This document shows positions 14,043 to 22,743 of a stretch of DNA of 36,666 nucleotides, in pieces. Numbering within the stretch: the first letter of the stretch is position 1; the number at the start of each line of letters is the position of its first letter. The DNA comes from SURF-21 sp964510515. Lineage in GTDB: Bacteria > Actinomycetota > Geothermincolia > Geothermincolales > RBG-13-55-18. The DNA is taken from NCBI GenBank assembly GCA_964510515.1, contig CAZEAU010000023.1, positions 1-36,666 on the forward strand. Direction: 5' to 3'. The notes below the pieces were generated by a model. It worked only from the letters and a program-made list of their open reading frames with translations. It ran no database searches and was not told where the DNA came from. The position numbers were made by a program, and so were the translations under genes.

Positions 14043-15149
14043 ATGCATTACGACGCCCTGGTCATAGGGGCCGGTCCCGGCGGCTGCATGGCGGCGCGCT
14101 CGCTCTCGCAGGCCGGCTTCAAGGCGGCGCTGCTGGAGAGGGAAAAGCTCCCCCGCGACAAGACCTGCGGGGGCTTCATCTCCCCCCAGGCCGTGGACCT
14201 CCTGCAGGAAGCCTTCGGGCCCCTCCCCGACACCTGCCTGGCGCGCCCGCATTCCGTCGCCGGCGCCCGCCTTCTCTGCCGGGAGGGAGGGGAATACGAG
14301 TTCCCCTTCGCGCGCCCCGGGCTCTCCACCATACGTTCGCGCCTCGACGCCCACCTGGCCGCGAACTGCGGTGCGGAGGTCATCGACTCCTGCGAGGTGC
14401 GCGACTTCGACATGGAGAGGTTCCACATCACGGCGCGGGTGACCCGCGACGGCCGCGAGGAGTCGCTGCATTCCACCTACCTCATCGCCGCGGACGGGGC
14501 CGAGTCCTTGGCCCTGCGCCTGCTGCGCCCCGAGTTCTACCGCCTCTACGCCGCGCCGCGCCTGGAGCGGACCATGCTCGTCCTCTGGGAGGGCGAGATG
14601 GACTGGGACCCGCGGTGGCTGGGCCTGGCCCTCATGCGCGGGAGCCCGGGCATCGCGCGTTTCTTCGTCAGGGAGGAACTGGTCGGGCTGGCCGTCAACC
14701 ACGACCCCGGAAGGGAGTGGCGCGACGAGCTCGAGGCCCTCCTCGCCCTGCTGGGCGAGAGGGCCGGCCTGCGCCCGCGCGGGGAGCCCATGCGCCGCAT
14801 TTCGGCCTCCAACCGCATGGGGGTGGGCGGCCATTACAACCTGGGAGCGGGCTGCGCCCTGCTGGCGGGGGAGGCGGCCGGGCTCCTGGACCCCTGGGGT
14901 TTCGGCATCCACCTCGCCCTGGAGAGCGGGCGGGTGGCGGCGGAGTCCATCGCCGAAAGCGCGGGGGAGAGGATCACCCCCCACGTGCGCTACCGCTACC
15001 GCATGCAGGAGATACTGGAGCGCGAGGCGCAGCGGCGCCGCGATTTCGCCTCCGGCGTGGGAGACCTGGACACCACCTCGCTGGCCGCGGACAGGAGCCG
15101 CACCGCCCGCCGCGACCGCCGCAGGCTGAGGCGCCACCTCGCCTCGTGA
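14043..15149 (+). CDS. Geranylgeranyl reductase-family FAD oxidoreductase
   Basis: The 368-residue protein starts with the FAD motif VIGAGPGGCMAARSLSQAG (residues 7-25) and LLEREKLPRDKTCGGFIS, whose K-CGG element is typical of the geranylgeranyl reductase/FixC-like group. A second FAD region (LLAGEAAGLLDPWGFGIHLALESGRVAAE) follows at about 280-310. Such enzymes reduce isoprenoid double bonds or oxidise related lipids or quinones. With the desaturase-like gene upstream, isoprenoid lipid metabolism is a reasonable inference. The C-terminal 60 residues are arginine rich. GGAGGGGGTGAGGCG lies just before the start. It converges with the glycosyltransferase gene, leaving 12 bp between the stops and no visible terminator. 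Confidence 0.82.
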   Translation: MHYDALVIGAGPGGCMAARSLSQAGFKAALLEREKLPRDKTCGGFISPQAVDLLQEAFGPLPDTCLARPHSVAGARLLCREGGEYEFPFARPGLSTIRSRLDAHLAANCGAEVIDSCEVRDFDMERFHITARVTRDGREESLHSTYLIAADGAESLALRLLRPEFYRLYAAPRLERTMLVLWEGEMDWDPRWLGLALMRGSPGIARFFVREELVGLAVNHDPGREWRDELEALLALLGERAGLRPRGEPMRRISASNRMGVGGHYNLGAGCALLAGEAAGLLDPWGFGIHLALESGRVAAESIAESAGERITPHVRYRYRMQEILEREAQRRRDFASGVGDLDTTSLAADRSRTARRDRRRLRRHLAS

Positions 15150-15161
15150 AGGCGGCCCGGC

Positions 15162-16253
15162 CTAAACGCCCGGAGAGACGGTGTCCCTCGACAGCCGGGG
15201 CGAGACGCCGGACAGCCTCCTCTCCCCGAAATCCTCCCGGGCGCGCCGGTAGCAGTCCATGTAACCCGCGGCCATCACCCGGGGGCTGAAGCGCTCCTCG
15301 GCGCTCCTGCGGCAGGCCATGGGGTCTATCTCGTCGATGCGGTCGATATAGGCCAGCAACTCCTGGGGGGTATCGGCGATGAATCCGGTCACGCCGTGTT
15401 CCACCACCTCGGGCGCGGCCCCCCAACGAGTGGCCAGGACCGGCGTGCCGCAGGCCAGGGCCTCGGCCATCACCAGGCCGAACGGCTCCTCCCACTGTAT
15501 GGGAAAGATGAAGGCCCGCGCCCCCTGCAGCAGGCGCACCTTCTCCCGCGAGTCCACCTCCCCCAGATAGGCCGCCCGCTTTCCATCCAGGTGGGGGCGT
15601 ACGCGGCGTTCGAAATATTCCCTGTCGCGCCCGGCATCTATCTTTCCCGCCAGCAGGATGCGGCAGCCTTTGCGCAGCGCGAGGAGGACGGCCTCCTCCG
15701 TGCCCTTCATCTCGCAGATGCGGCTCACGTAGGCTAGATAGTCCTCCTTCTCGCCCTGGAAGCCGTGTTCCTCGATGTCCACGGCGTTCGCGACCACCCC
15801 CAGGTAGTTGAGGCCGGGGCCGCACTCCATCTGGCGGCGGCTGATGGCCACGTAGTAACAGTCGTCCCTGAACGCCCCGTAGAGCATGCGGGTATCGGTG
15901 GTGAAGGGGCCGTGCAGGGTATGCACGACGGGCACGGGCATGAGCGCGGCGAAGGCTGGGCCCAGGAAGCCCGAGTGGTCGTGCAGCATATCGAAACCGT
16001 CCGCCGCGACGTCGTGAAACGCCTGCCCGACATGATAGGCATCAAAGAGCGTCTCGCCCATGCGCTGCGCCGGGGCCTCCTCGAGGGAGGTGATCTGCCT
16101 GGCCGAGGTGCGCGCCGGCCCCGCGGCGAAGAGGGTTACCTCCTCTCCAGCATTTACCAGTTCGTCCACCAGCAGGGATATCACGCGCTCGATACCCCCG
16201 TATCCATCCGGGGGTATGGGTATCCAGACCGGCGCGATCATCGCAATACGCAT
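15162..16253 (-). CDS. Glycosyltransferase family 4 protein
   Basis: The 363-residue protein begins MRIAMIAPVWIPIPPDGYGGIERVIS, the N-terminal Rossmann strand and glycine loop of GT-B (family 4) transferases. The C-terminal half has the E-x7-E motif in EPFGLVMAEALACGTPVLAT, which contacts the nucleotide-sugar. It is likely a retaining cytoplasmic transferase for a glycan, polysaccharide or glucoside; donor and acceptor are unknown. A strong GAGGAGG precedes the start. It is divergent from the GH65 gene, so the 16254-16596 gap may hold promoters for both. Confidence 0.85.
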   Translation of the reverse strand: MRIAMIAPVWIPIPPDGYGGIERVISLLVDELVNAGEEVTLFAAGPARTSARQITSLEEAPAQRMGETLFDAYHVGQAFHDVAADGFDMLHDHSGFLGPAFAALMPVPVVHTLHGPFTTDTRMLYGAFRDDCYYVAISRRQMECGPGLNYLGVVANAVDIEEHGFQGEKEDYLAYVSRICEMKGTEEAVLLALRKGCRILLAGKIDAGRDREYFERRVRPHLDGKRAAYLGEVDSREKVRLLQGARAFIFPIQWEEPFGLVMAEALACGTPVLATRWGAAPEVVEHGVTGFIADTPQELLAYIDRIDEIDPMACRRSAEERFSPRVMAAGYMDCYRRAREDFGERRLSGVSPRLSRDTVSPGV

Positions 16254-16596
16254 CTATACTCCTCCTCGTACCGTATTCCACCCCGGCCTTGCGCGGCACA
16301 AAGCGGCAAGGTAAATCCGGGAAACCGATTTTGTCTTATAACTCTCTACTATCCCGATTGGGCGTCCCTTAAACATCGGCGCTTCCCTTCCCCGGGAACC
16401 CATGCGGGCACATTGGACGCAGCCCTTGACCCGCAGCCATATTTATGTAATCCCTTTAGTTGTAGCCGGTTTCCCGATGCGGGCGAGGCCCGGCGGGAGG
16501 AGTGCGGGCGCTGGAAGGGACGAGCGTCCACGCCCCCCGCCTTGCGTCAGAACCATGCATCAGTTCCCCGCAAAAAAGGAGGGTGGAGTCACACAT
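16254..16596. other. Divergent intergenic region
   Basis: This 343-bp gap separates the glycosyltransferase (minus) and GH65 (plus) genes. It has a locally A+T-rich stretch at about 16440-16460 (ATTTATGTAA) downstream of TTGACC (16426-16431), but the spacing is poor for a sigma-70 promoter. No gene, repeat or RNA was recognised. Confidence 0.5.
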
Positions 16597-19500
16597 ATGC
16601 GCAGACAGGCTTTCCGCCTTATCGTCTTCGACTGGGACGGTACCGCGGTGAAGGACGACTCGTCCGACGCCCGCGAGGCGGCGCGCGCCGTGCAGGACCT
16701 CCTGCGCCTGGAAGTTTACGTGGTGGTTGTCGCCGATGGCAATTACGCCGACCTCGAACGCCGCTTCACCCGCCACATCACGGGCTCCCACAAGATGTAC
16801 CTCTACATCTGCGCCAACCGCGGTTCGGAGGTCTTCGGTTTCGATGCCCGCTCCGGCCTCCACCTCCTCTACCACAGGGAGGCCACGAGCGAGGAGGACG
16901 CGGCGCTCGACCGCGCGGCTGAAGCGGTGAAGGCGCAAGTGGAGAGGGAATCCGATGCCGGGATAGAGATCGTCTATAACCGGCTGAACCGGCGCAAGAT
17001 CGATCTCGTACCGGAATGGCCCGACCCCCCGAAAACGCGTACGGGCCGGCTCTTAAAGGAAACGGAGAGGCGCCTGCGCGAGGCCGGATACACGCCGGGC
17101 ATCAAGGGGGTCTTCGAGGCGGCGAAGCTGTCGGCGAGGGAGATGGGCCTCAGCGACGCGCGCATCAGCTGCGACATCAAGCACGTGGAGGTGGGATTGA
17201 CCGACAAATCCGACTCCCTGCGCTGGGTCCTCGCCGAGGTGGCGGAACAGCGCAACATACCCTACCGCGACATCCTGGTGCTGGGCGACGAATTCGGCTC
17301 CGTGGCCGGGTTTGAGGGGCCCGACTCCCGCATGCTCCTGCCCGATACGCAAGGGATCACCTACGCCTCGGTGGGCGAGGAGGCGGAGGGGGTCCCCGCC
17401 GGCGTGGAGCACCTGGGGGGAGGGCCGGACGAGTTCATGCGCATCATGCGCGATCAAGCTTACCTGCACCGGCTCTTCCTGCCCACGCGCGATACCACTT
17501 TCACCATCGTGGAGGAGGGCTACAACCCCGTACGCGAACGCGAGCTGGAGTCCATCTTCACCGTGGGCAACGGCTATCTGGGCACGCGCGGCTCCCTGCC
17601 CGAGCAGGACGAGGCCTCCAGCCCGGCCACGCTGGTGGCGGGGGTCTTCGACCGGCGCAGCGAGCAGGCGCCGGACGAGATGCCCATCTTCCCCGACTGG
17701 CTCTTCACCCGCATATACGTGGACGGAGAGCGCCTGCGGATGAGGCGCAAGAACATCGTGGAGCAACGCCGCGTGCTGGATATGCACAAGGGGATATTCT
17801 TCCGCGAGCTGCTCTACGAGGATATCACCGACCGCGTGACCCGCCTGCGCTTCCTCCACTTCGCCTCCCTCGCCGACCCCCACGCCCTGGCTCTGCGGGT
17901 CAGCGTCATGCCGCACAATTACCGCGGCGAGTTACAGGTCGAGATGGGGCTGCGCCTGAACCCGCGCAGCAATCCTCCCTTGCGGGGGGTGGAAAAGAGC
18001 ACCGCCGCGGACGACGGGGGGGCGGGGTTGCTCATACGCGCCCGCACTCTATTCACCCTCGTCGACACGGCCGTGGCCCAGCGCAGCCGCGTCGTGGACG
18101 GGTTCGTGCAACCGGAACATTCCTTCGGCGAGGACAAGATGGCCGTGCTGGAGCGTTGGCGCTGGATCGGCAACATCGCCCAGGAGGTGACGCTGGAGAA
18201 GCTGGTCTCCGTTTTCACCTCCCTGGACGGGGTGAAGGCGGAGCAAGCCGCCCTGGCCCACTCGCGCCAACTGGCGCAGCGCGACTTCGAGGATTTGATG
18301 CTGGAACACACGGCGATGTGGGAGGAGCGCTGGAAGATGGCCGCGGTGCGCATAACCGGAGACGACGACGCCCAACGCTGGGCCAACTTCGCCGCCTACC
18401 ATCTTATCAGCGCCGGCAACGCCGAAAACGAGCGCGTCTCCATCGGTGCCCGTGCCCTCTCCGGTCCCATTTACAAGGGGCATATCTTCTGGGACTCGGA
18501 GATGTTCATCCTGCCCTTCTTCATCTTCACCCACCCCCCCACCGCCCGCGCCATGATCATGTACCGCTATCACACCCTGGATGGAGCCCGTGCCAATGCC
18601 AGGCGCAACGGCTACCAGGGCGCCCAGTACGCCTGGGAATCCACGGACAGCGGCGAAGAGATGACCCCCCCGGCCGCCCTTTCCCCCACCGGCGAAGTCA
18701 TACCCATCCTCACCGGCCACCTGGAACATCACATCACCGCGGACGTGGCCTACGGCGTCTGGACCTACTGGAACGCCACCCGCGACGAGGAATTCCTCCT
18801 CCACGCGGGAGCGGAGATCCTGGTGGAGACGGCGCGCTTCTGGGCCAGCCGCGTGGCGCGCGGAGACGACGGCCTTTATCACATCTTCAAGGTGGTGGGC
18901 CCGGACGAATACCATGAGGAGGTGGACGACAATCTCTACACCAACCTCATGGCCGTCCACAACCTGCGGCACGCGGCCGACACCGTGTCTTTCCTGCGCG
19001 AGAGGCACCCGGAGCACTTGCGGCGCTTGCGCGAGAAGACGGGGTTGCGTGCGGACGAGCCGGACGCCTGGAGGGCGGTGGCCGACCACATGTACGGCAA
19101 CGGGCGGGAGGAACACGGGCTGCTCGAGCAGTTCACGGGATACTTCGACCTGGAGGATATCGATGTCCGCCGTTACAAGCCGAGCGATGCCGCCCTGGAC
19201 ACCATCCTGGGCCGCGAGCGCACCGCGTCCTCGCAATTGGTCAAGCAGGCGGACGTGGTCATGGCGCTCTACCTCCTTGAGGACATGTTCCCGCCGCCGA
19301 CCATTGAGGAAAACTTCCTCTACTACGAGCGGCGCACGGCCCACGGTTCCTCGCTCTCCCCCTCCATCTACGGCCTGGTGGCGGCGCGGATGGGGATGAT
19401 GAGGAAGGCCATGGAATACCTGCGCCGGGCGGGCACCATCGACCTCGGCGACACCATGGGCAACGCCGCGGGCGGAGTGCATGCCGCGGCGCTGGGGGGA

Positions 19501-19803
19501 TTGTGGCAGCTCCTGGTGATGGGCTTCGCGGGGGTGCGGGCCTGGGACGAAGGGCTGTTCATCGACCCAAGGCTCCCAGCGCGCTGGCGGCGCCTGCGTT
19601 TCTCCCTGGCCTGGCGAAGCGCCTGGCTCGATTTCGATATACGGCGCGGGCGGAAGATGGCGCTGCAGGTGTCGGGGGTGCGGGGCCTCGAGGTCGAGGT
19701 GGGCATCTTCGGCCGCGCGGCGCGCGGGGTTCGCGCCGGGGCGCGCTACGCCTCGACCTGGTCCGGCGAAGCATGGGGCGACTTCGAGGAAGAGGGCGGG
19801 TGA
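16597..19803 (+). CDS. HAD-family domain fused to GH65 glycoside phosphorylase
   Basis: The 1068-residue protein has a HAD-like N-terminal part with LIVFDWDGTAVKD (nucleophile Asp12, acid Asp14) and the later acidic motif LGDEFGSVAGFEGPD (about 229). From about residue 298 a full GH65 enzyme follows, with VEEGYNP.RERELESIFTVGNGYLGTRG, GHIFWDSEMFILPFF, KVVGPDEYHEEVDDNLYTN (general acid Glu near 770), LVKQADVVMALYLL and the HGSSLSPSIYG phosphate-side motif. GH65 enzymes phosphorolyse alpha-glucobioses such as maltose, trehalose or kojibiose to beta-glucose-1-phosphate. A fused HAD domain could process the sugar phosphate, but its DxD and GDEF motifs are closer to HAD phosphatases than to a plain beta-phosphoglucomutase. 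The start is chosen for GGAG eight bases upstream. Confidence 0.9.
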   Translation: MRRQAFRLIVFDWDGTAVKDDSSDAREAARAVQDLLRLEVYVVVVADGNYADLERRFTRHITGSHKMYLYICANRGSEVFGFDARSGLHLLYHREATSEEDAALDRAAEAVKAQVERESDAGIEIVYNRLNRRKIDLVPEWPDPPKTRTGRLLKETERRLREAGYTPGIKGVFEAAKLSAREMGLSDARISCDIKHVEVGLTDKSDSLRWVLAEVAEQRNIPYRDILVLGDEFGSVAGFEGPDSRMLLPDTQGITYASVGEEAEGVPAGVEHLGGGPDEFMRIMRDQAYLHRLFLPTRDTTFTIVEEGYNPVRERELESIFTVGNGYLGTRGSLPEQDEASSPATLVAGVFDRRSEQAPDEMPIFPDWLFTRIYVDGERLRMRRKNIVEQRRVLDMHKGIFFRELLYEDITDRVTRLRFLHFASLADPHALALRVSVMPHNYRGELQVEMGLRLNPRSNPPLRGVEKSTAADDGGAGLLIRARTLFTLVDTAVAQRSRVVDGFVQPEHSFGEDKMAVLERWRWIGNIAQEVTLEKLVSVFTSLDGVKAEQAALAHSRQLAQRDFEDLMLEHTAMWEERWKMAAVRITGDDDAQRWANFAAYHLISAGNAENERVSIGARALSGPIYKGHIFWDSEMFILPFFIFTHPPTARAMIMYRYHTLDGARANARRNGYQGAQYAWESTDSGEEMTPPAALSPTGEVIPILTGHLEHHITADVAYGVWTYWNATRDEEFLLHAGAEILVETARFWASRVARGDDGLYHIFKVVGPDEYHEEVDDNLYTNLMAVHNLRHAADTVSFLRERHPEHLRRLREKTGLRADEPDAWRAVADHMYGNGREEHGLLEQFTGYFDLEDIDVRRYKPSDAALDTILGRERTASSQLVKQADVVMALYLLEDMFPPPTIEENFLYYERRTAHGSSLSPSIYGLVAARMGMMRKAMEYLRRAGTIDLGDTMGNAAGGVHAAALGGLWQLLVMGFAGVRAWDEGLFIDPRLPARWRRLRFSLAWRSAWLDFDIRRGRKMALQVSGVRGLEVEVGIFGRAARGVRAGARYASTWSGEAWGDFEEEGG

Positions 19804-20642
19804 TGGCGTTGGCCCGCAAGCAGCCGGCGATAGTCCTCCCCCTGGATGGGTCGCCCACCTCGGCCTGCGCCTTCGGGGCGGCCCATGCGCTGACGAAGCT
19901 GGTGGGCGGCGTGCTGCACGTCGTGCACGTCACCGAGCATCCCTTGCCCCATCACCGCCTGGCGCGGCACCTGCATATCGGCCCGATAGAAGAGAGGCTG
20001 GTCTTCCACCAGGTGCGCGGGGAAGTGGCCGGCGCAATCCTGGAACTGGCAAAGGACGTGAAGGCCTGGATGGTGGTGCTCTCGGGCCAGGGCCAGACCA
20101 GTGATCCTCGCCGCATCGTCGGACAGACCGCCCTCGACCTCTTGCAGCGTTCGACTTTCCCGGTCACGGTCGTCCGCGCCGCCATGCGGGAGCATCCGGG
20201 GCCGGACTGGCGTCCGGCCAAGATGCTCGTCCCCCTGGAGGGCATCCCCCTGGCCGACCACGTGATAAACGAGATCTTCGATCTGGCCCAGACGCTGAAG
20301 GCGGACCTGGACATCCTGCACATCGCCGTGACCAGGAAGAGGCCCCCCCTGGCGGTAGGGGCCTTGGCCAGCCCCCGTTACCTCGACCATCCCCGCTACG
20401 ATTGGCCAGCCTGGAGCGAGGAGTTCCTCTTGCGCTTCTACGCCTACCTGCATCCCGACATCACGCTGCACCTGTTCCACCGCCGGGGCAAGCCGGACCG
20501 GGTCATCCTGCGCTTCGCCATGGAAAACGACGAGGACCTCATCGCCCTGTCCTGGCAGGGCCCCCTGCGGGAGCAAGCGGCGGCAACGGTGCGGGGGGTG
20601 CTGGCCCGGGCCGAGGTCCCCGTCCTCCTCATCCGCACCTGA
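19803..20642 (+). CDS. Tandem universal stress protein (UspA) domains
   Basis: The 279-residue protein comprises two USP-like halves. The first (about 1-130) has IVLPLDGSPTSACAFGAAHALTKL and ILELAKDVKAWMVVLSGQGQTSDPRRIVGQTALDLLQRSTFPVTVVR. The second (about 140-279) begins KMLVPLEGIPLADHVINEIFDLA and ends LREQAAATVRGVLARAEVPVLLIR. The first half keeps the G.G....IVG-type loop in a weakened form (GQGQTSDPRRIVGQ), so nucleotide binding is uncertain. The start ATG overlaps the GH65 stop by one base, indicating coupled translation. Its role is unclear; it may tie carbohydrate use to stress. Confidence 0.85.
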   Translation: MALARKQPAIVLPLDGSPTSACAFGAAHALTKLVGGVLHVVHVTEHPLPHHRLARHLHIGPIEERLVFHQVRGEVAGAILELAKDVKAWMVVLSGQGQTSDPRRIVGQTALDLLQRSTFPVTVVRAAMREHPGPDWRPAKMLVPLEGIPLADHVINEIFDLAQTLKADLDILHIAVTRKRPPLAVGALASPRYLDHPRYDWPAWSEEFLLRFYAYLHPDITLHLFHRRGKPDRVILRFAMENDEDLIALSWQGPLREQAAATVRGVLARAEVPVLLIRT

Positions 20643-20891
20643 GGAGAGCGGCCCCCGTGCCCTCGGCATCCCCGCCATGCGGGCGTTCTTCCCGGGTGTC
20701 AGCCGCCCGCTTCTGTTGTTTATCGTGCCTCGGCATCCCCGCCGTGCGGGCGGCCCATCCCGGCCCGACCCGCCCCCCGCCGCGCGCCGGCATGAGCGCC
20801 CGGCCATGGGTAGGCCCACAGGGGGGCGCGATCGCGACATGCGCGCGGGCGCTTGCGGATAAGCTTCGGGGGCGAGCAGGCGTGGGGCCTC
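20643..20891 (+). repeat. Intergenic region with two direct-repeat copies
   Basis: Between the UspA gene and the lipid kinase, CTCGGCATCCCCGCC-A/G-TGCGGGCG lies in two copies (20657-20685 and 20725-20752), 68 bp apart. They differ at one internal base and by one missing C. Each can fold as CCCGC...GCGGG. They may be transcription terminators for converging genes. No gene is seen. Confidence 0.5.
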
Positions 20892-22013
20892 TCAGGGAAC
20901 GGCCCCGAGATCGAGCAGCTTCACCTTGGGGCCCTTCTCTATGGTCAGGGAGTAGGGCTCCTCTATCTCGAAGACCTCTCCGTCCAGGCTGTAGCCCTCG
21001 CGGCATTCCATATGGATGCGCGCGGCCCTCTGATTGACGAATTGCTCCCGGGGGTACGGGACCTTGTCCCCCCGCGCCCACAGCAGCTTGTGCAGGCGGG
21101 TCACCATCTTGAAAAAGGGAATGCTGGTGGCGATGACGTAGAAATCCCCCTCCCCCTCCTCGCGGAAGGCGTCGAAGGAGATGACCACCACCTGATAGCT
21201 CACGGCGAGGACGATGGTCACCTCTTCGGCGGGCATCTGGAAGCCGTCGATGTTCACCCGCGCCGGGGTGAGCCCGAAGACGTCCCGGTAGCGGGTGCGC
21301 CCGGTGGCCCCGCCGACCACGCATTTGAAGAAAAGGGCCGCCGCGGCGGCGGGCCCGCCGTTGGTCTCGCGGTAATAGACGCGGTGAAAGCGGTAGAGGG
21401 AGCCGTTGCCGAAGAGGAAGCCGTATTCCCTCTCCAGGCGGCCGCCTACCTCCCTGGTCACCTCGATGGTGGGCATCTCGACGTAGGGGAGTTCGGGCAG
21501 GCCACGCTCCGCGTCCCGGGCGGCGCGCAGAAGGTCGGTGGTCTTCCCCTTGATCTTCAGGTGGTCGGCCAGAAGGTTCATGGTCCCGCCGCGCAGCGGG
21601 TAGAGCAGGGGGATGTCCGGGGAGCCCCCCCCGTACTTGTTGATCATGTGGGTGACCGCCCGCTGCATGGTGCCGTCGCCGCCGTTTATGCACAGCAGCT
21701 TCTCCCCGCGGGAGAGCACGCGCTCGATGGCCCCGTCGATCTCCTGCATGGTCTCGGTCTCCAGCACCAGCCCATCCGGGCCGACGATCTCCGGGATGCC
21801 GAGTTTCTTATAGCGGCCGAGGCGGTTCTTTCCCGCCTCGACATTGGTGAGCACGGCTATGCCGAAGAGGAAAAAAGGCATTATGGAACATGCGCCGACA
21901 TCATCGGCGCAGCGGAAAACAACCATGGCCGTCAGGACCAGTCCGGCGCAAATATAGAAAACATGATGAAGCCATTTCCGCCGCCGGCCGGCCCTTCCGC
22001 TTGTGTCTCGCAT
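20892..22013 (-). CDS. Diacylglycerol kinase catalytic domain protein (membrane-anchored)
   Basis: The roughly 373-residue protein has a DAGK-type catalytic core: IAVLTNVEAGKNR (phosphate-binding start of the fold), LLCINGGDGTMQRAVTHMI (the GGDGT nucleotide motif) and LRGGTMNLLADHL. An N-terminal hydrophobic stretch WLHHVFYICAGLVLTAMVVF precedes it, so the protein may be anchored in the membrane. The start is uncertain: ATG at 22013 has only AGGTG before it, a GTG two codons earlier is possible, and ATG at 21881 would give a soluble form beginning MPFFLFGIAV. It probably phosphorylates diacylglycerol, a sphingoid base or another polyprenyl/lipid alcohol. The window holds a second, more distant family member at 28357. 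Confidence 0.82.
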   Translation of the reverse strand: MRDTSGRAGRRRKWLHHVFYICAGLVLTAMVVFRCADDVGACSIMPFFLFGIAVLTNVEAGKNRLGRYKKLGIPEIVGPDGLVLETETMQEIDGAIERVLSRGEKLLCINGGDGTMQRAVTHMINKYGGGSPDIPLLYPLRGGTMNLLADHLKIKGKTTDLLRAARDAERGLPELPYVEMPTIEVTREVGGRLEREYGFLFGNGSLYRFHRVYYRETNGGPAAAAALFFKCVVGGATGRTRYRDVFGLTPARVNIDGFQMPAEEVTIVLAVSYQVVVISFDAFREEGEGDFYVIATSIPFFKMVTRLHKLLWARGDKVPYPREQFVNQRAARIHMECREGYSLDGEVFEIEEPYSLTIEKGPKVKLLDLGAVP

Positions 22014-22358
22014 GTTCACCTGCGCGGATAGTCAACCGGATATCCCCTGTATCCTACCATCAACCGCGGCGGCGGCCAACTCTCCCTCTCCGGGGCTTTC
22101 CGCCCCAATCAACCCGGGGTGGGCCCGGCGCTGACGATGATGGCATCCCCGCGGGACTCCCACCCGAATCAACCCGGAAAGCTCCCGGCGGGACGTGTCG
22201 GAACCGGGTCCCGGGCCGCCTCGCACCGGGGGGGGGCGGCGAGCAGCCGCGGGCGTGAAAGGCCGGGACCTGACAACAAGTGCTGCTACCCGGAAGAGCC
22301 CGTATCGGTACCGGGCCTCACCTTCCGTATGCGAACCGGTCCCTTTGATGACACGTCC

Positions 22359-22490
22359 GGAAGAACATGTAACACCCGCGCACCGAAGGAGAGAGGGGAA
22401 GAACATGTGCCACACCGGCCCCGAAGGGGAGAGGGGAAGAACATATACCACCCGCGCCCCGGAGGGACGCCGGAAGAACACCTTCGACCC
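22359..22490 (+). repeat. 38-bp imperfect tandem repeat
   Basis: Three full units start at 22359, 22397 and 22435 and a partial one at 22472 (spacing 38, 38, 37 bp). Each begins GGAAGAACAT and continues with a CACCCGCGCC-CGAAGGGGAGAG-like tail. The 38-bp period is not a multiple of three, so a coding role is unlikely. Confidence 0.75.
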
Positions 22491-22652
22491 GCCTCCTGCA
22501 AGACGCTTACTTGAAGCATAAGAGAGCCCTTTGCCCCAAGAGCATGCGCCGGGAGGAAAACGTGGGGCCAGGTTTTGCAGCGGCGCTTTTCTCTAAGCAG
22601 ACCGAGGTCTATAACAGCTGGTCAGTGACCTCTAATATGCCATTATATGGGC

Positions 22653-22694
22653 AAATAAGCGGAACAAGCAAAGAACAAGACCTGACCCCATCCG
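22653..22694 (-). repeat. Dispersed repeat, copy 1
   Basis: Read on the minus strand this gives CCGGATGGGGTCAGG, then TCTTGTTCTTTGC, then a TCCGCT-like segment. It matches the end-of-window copy near 36615-36655 with few differences. The shared GGGGTCAGGTCTTGTTCTTTGC core resembles end sequences that I recall near REP-associated Y1 transposases, but no such gene is present here. Confidence 0.65.
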
Positions 22695-22697
22695 GGG

Positions 22698-22726
22698 AGG
22701 GCGGCTCCCGGGAGGGGAGCCGCCCT
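22698..22726. terminator. Strong hairpin after the FadB-like gene
   Basis: AGGGCGGCTCCC-GGGAG-GGGAGCCGCCCT forms a perfect 12-bp stem with a 5-base loop, 17 bp beyond the stop of the minus-strand FadB-like gene. It lacks a following T tract on either strand, so it may slow or end transcription less efficiently than a standard terminator. Confidence 0.55.
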
Positions 22727-22743
22727 GATGGTTGAGGTCCTGC

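Larger units (their letters stand above)
22014..22743. other. Repeat-rich noncoding gap
   Basis: Between the two minus-strand genes there is no convincing coding frame. It holds two 60-bp-spaced copies of AATCAACCCGG (near 22107 and 22167), a 38-bp tandem repeat (22359-22490), an A+T-rich stretch (about 22600-22660), a dispersed repeat (22653-22694) and a hairpin (22698-22726). ORF calls here are short and shift frame with every repeat. Confidence 0.7.

Noticed and set aside
20657..20752. Two 28-29-nt copies at a 68-bp spacing as a third CRISPR remnant
   Set aside because: Only two copies exist, and each is better explained as a G+C-rich hairpin between converging genes.
22359..22490. 38-bp tandem repeat as a CRISPR array
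   Set aside because: Units adjoin directly with no unique spacers.
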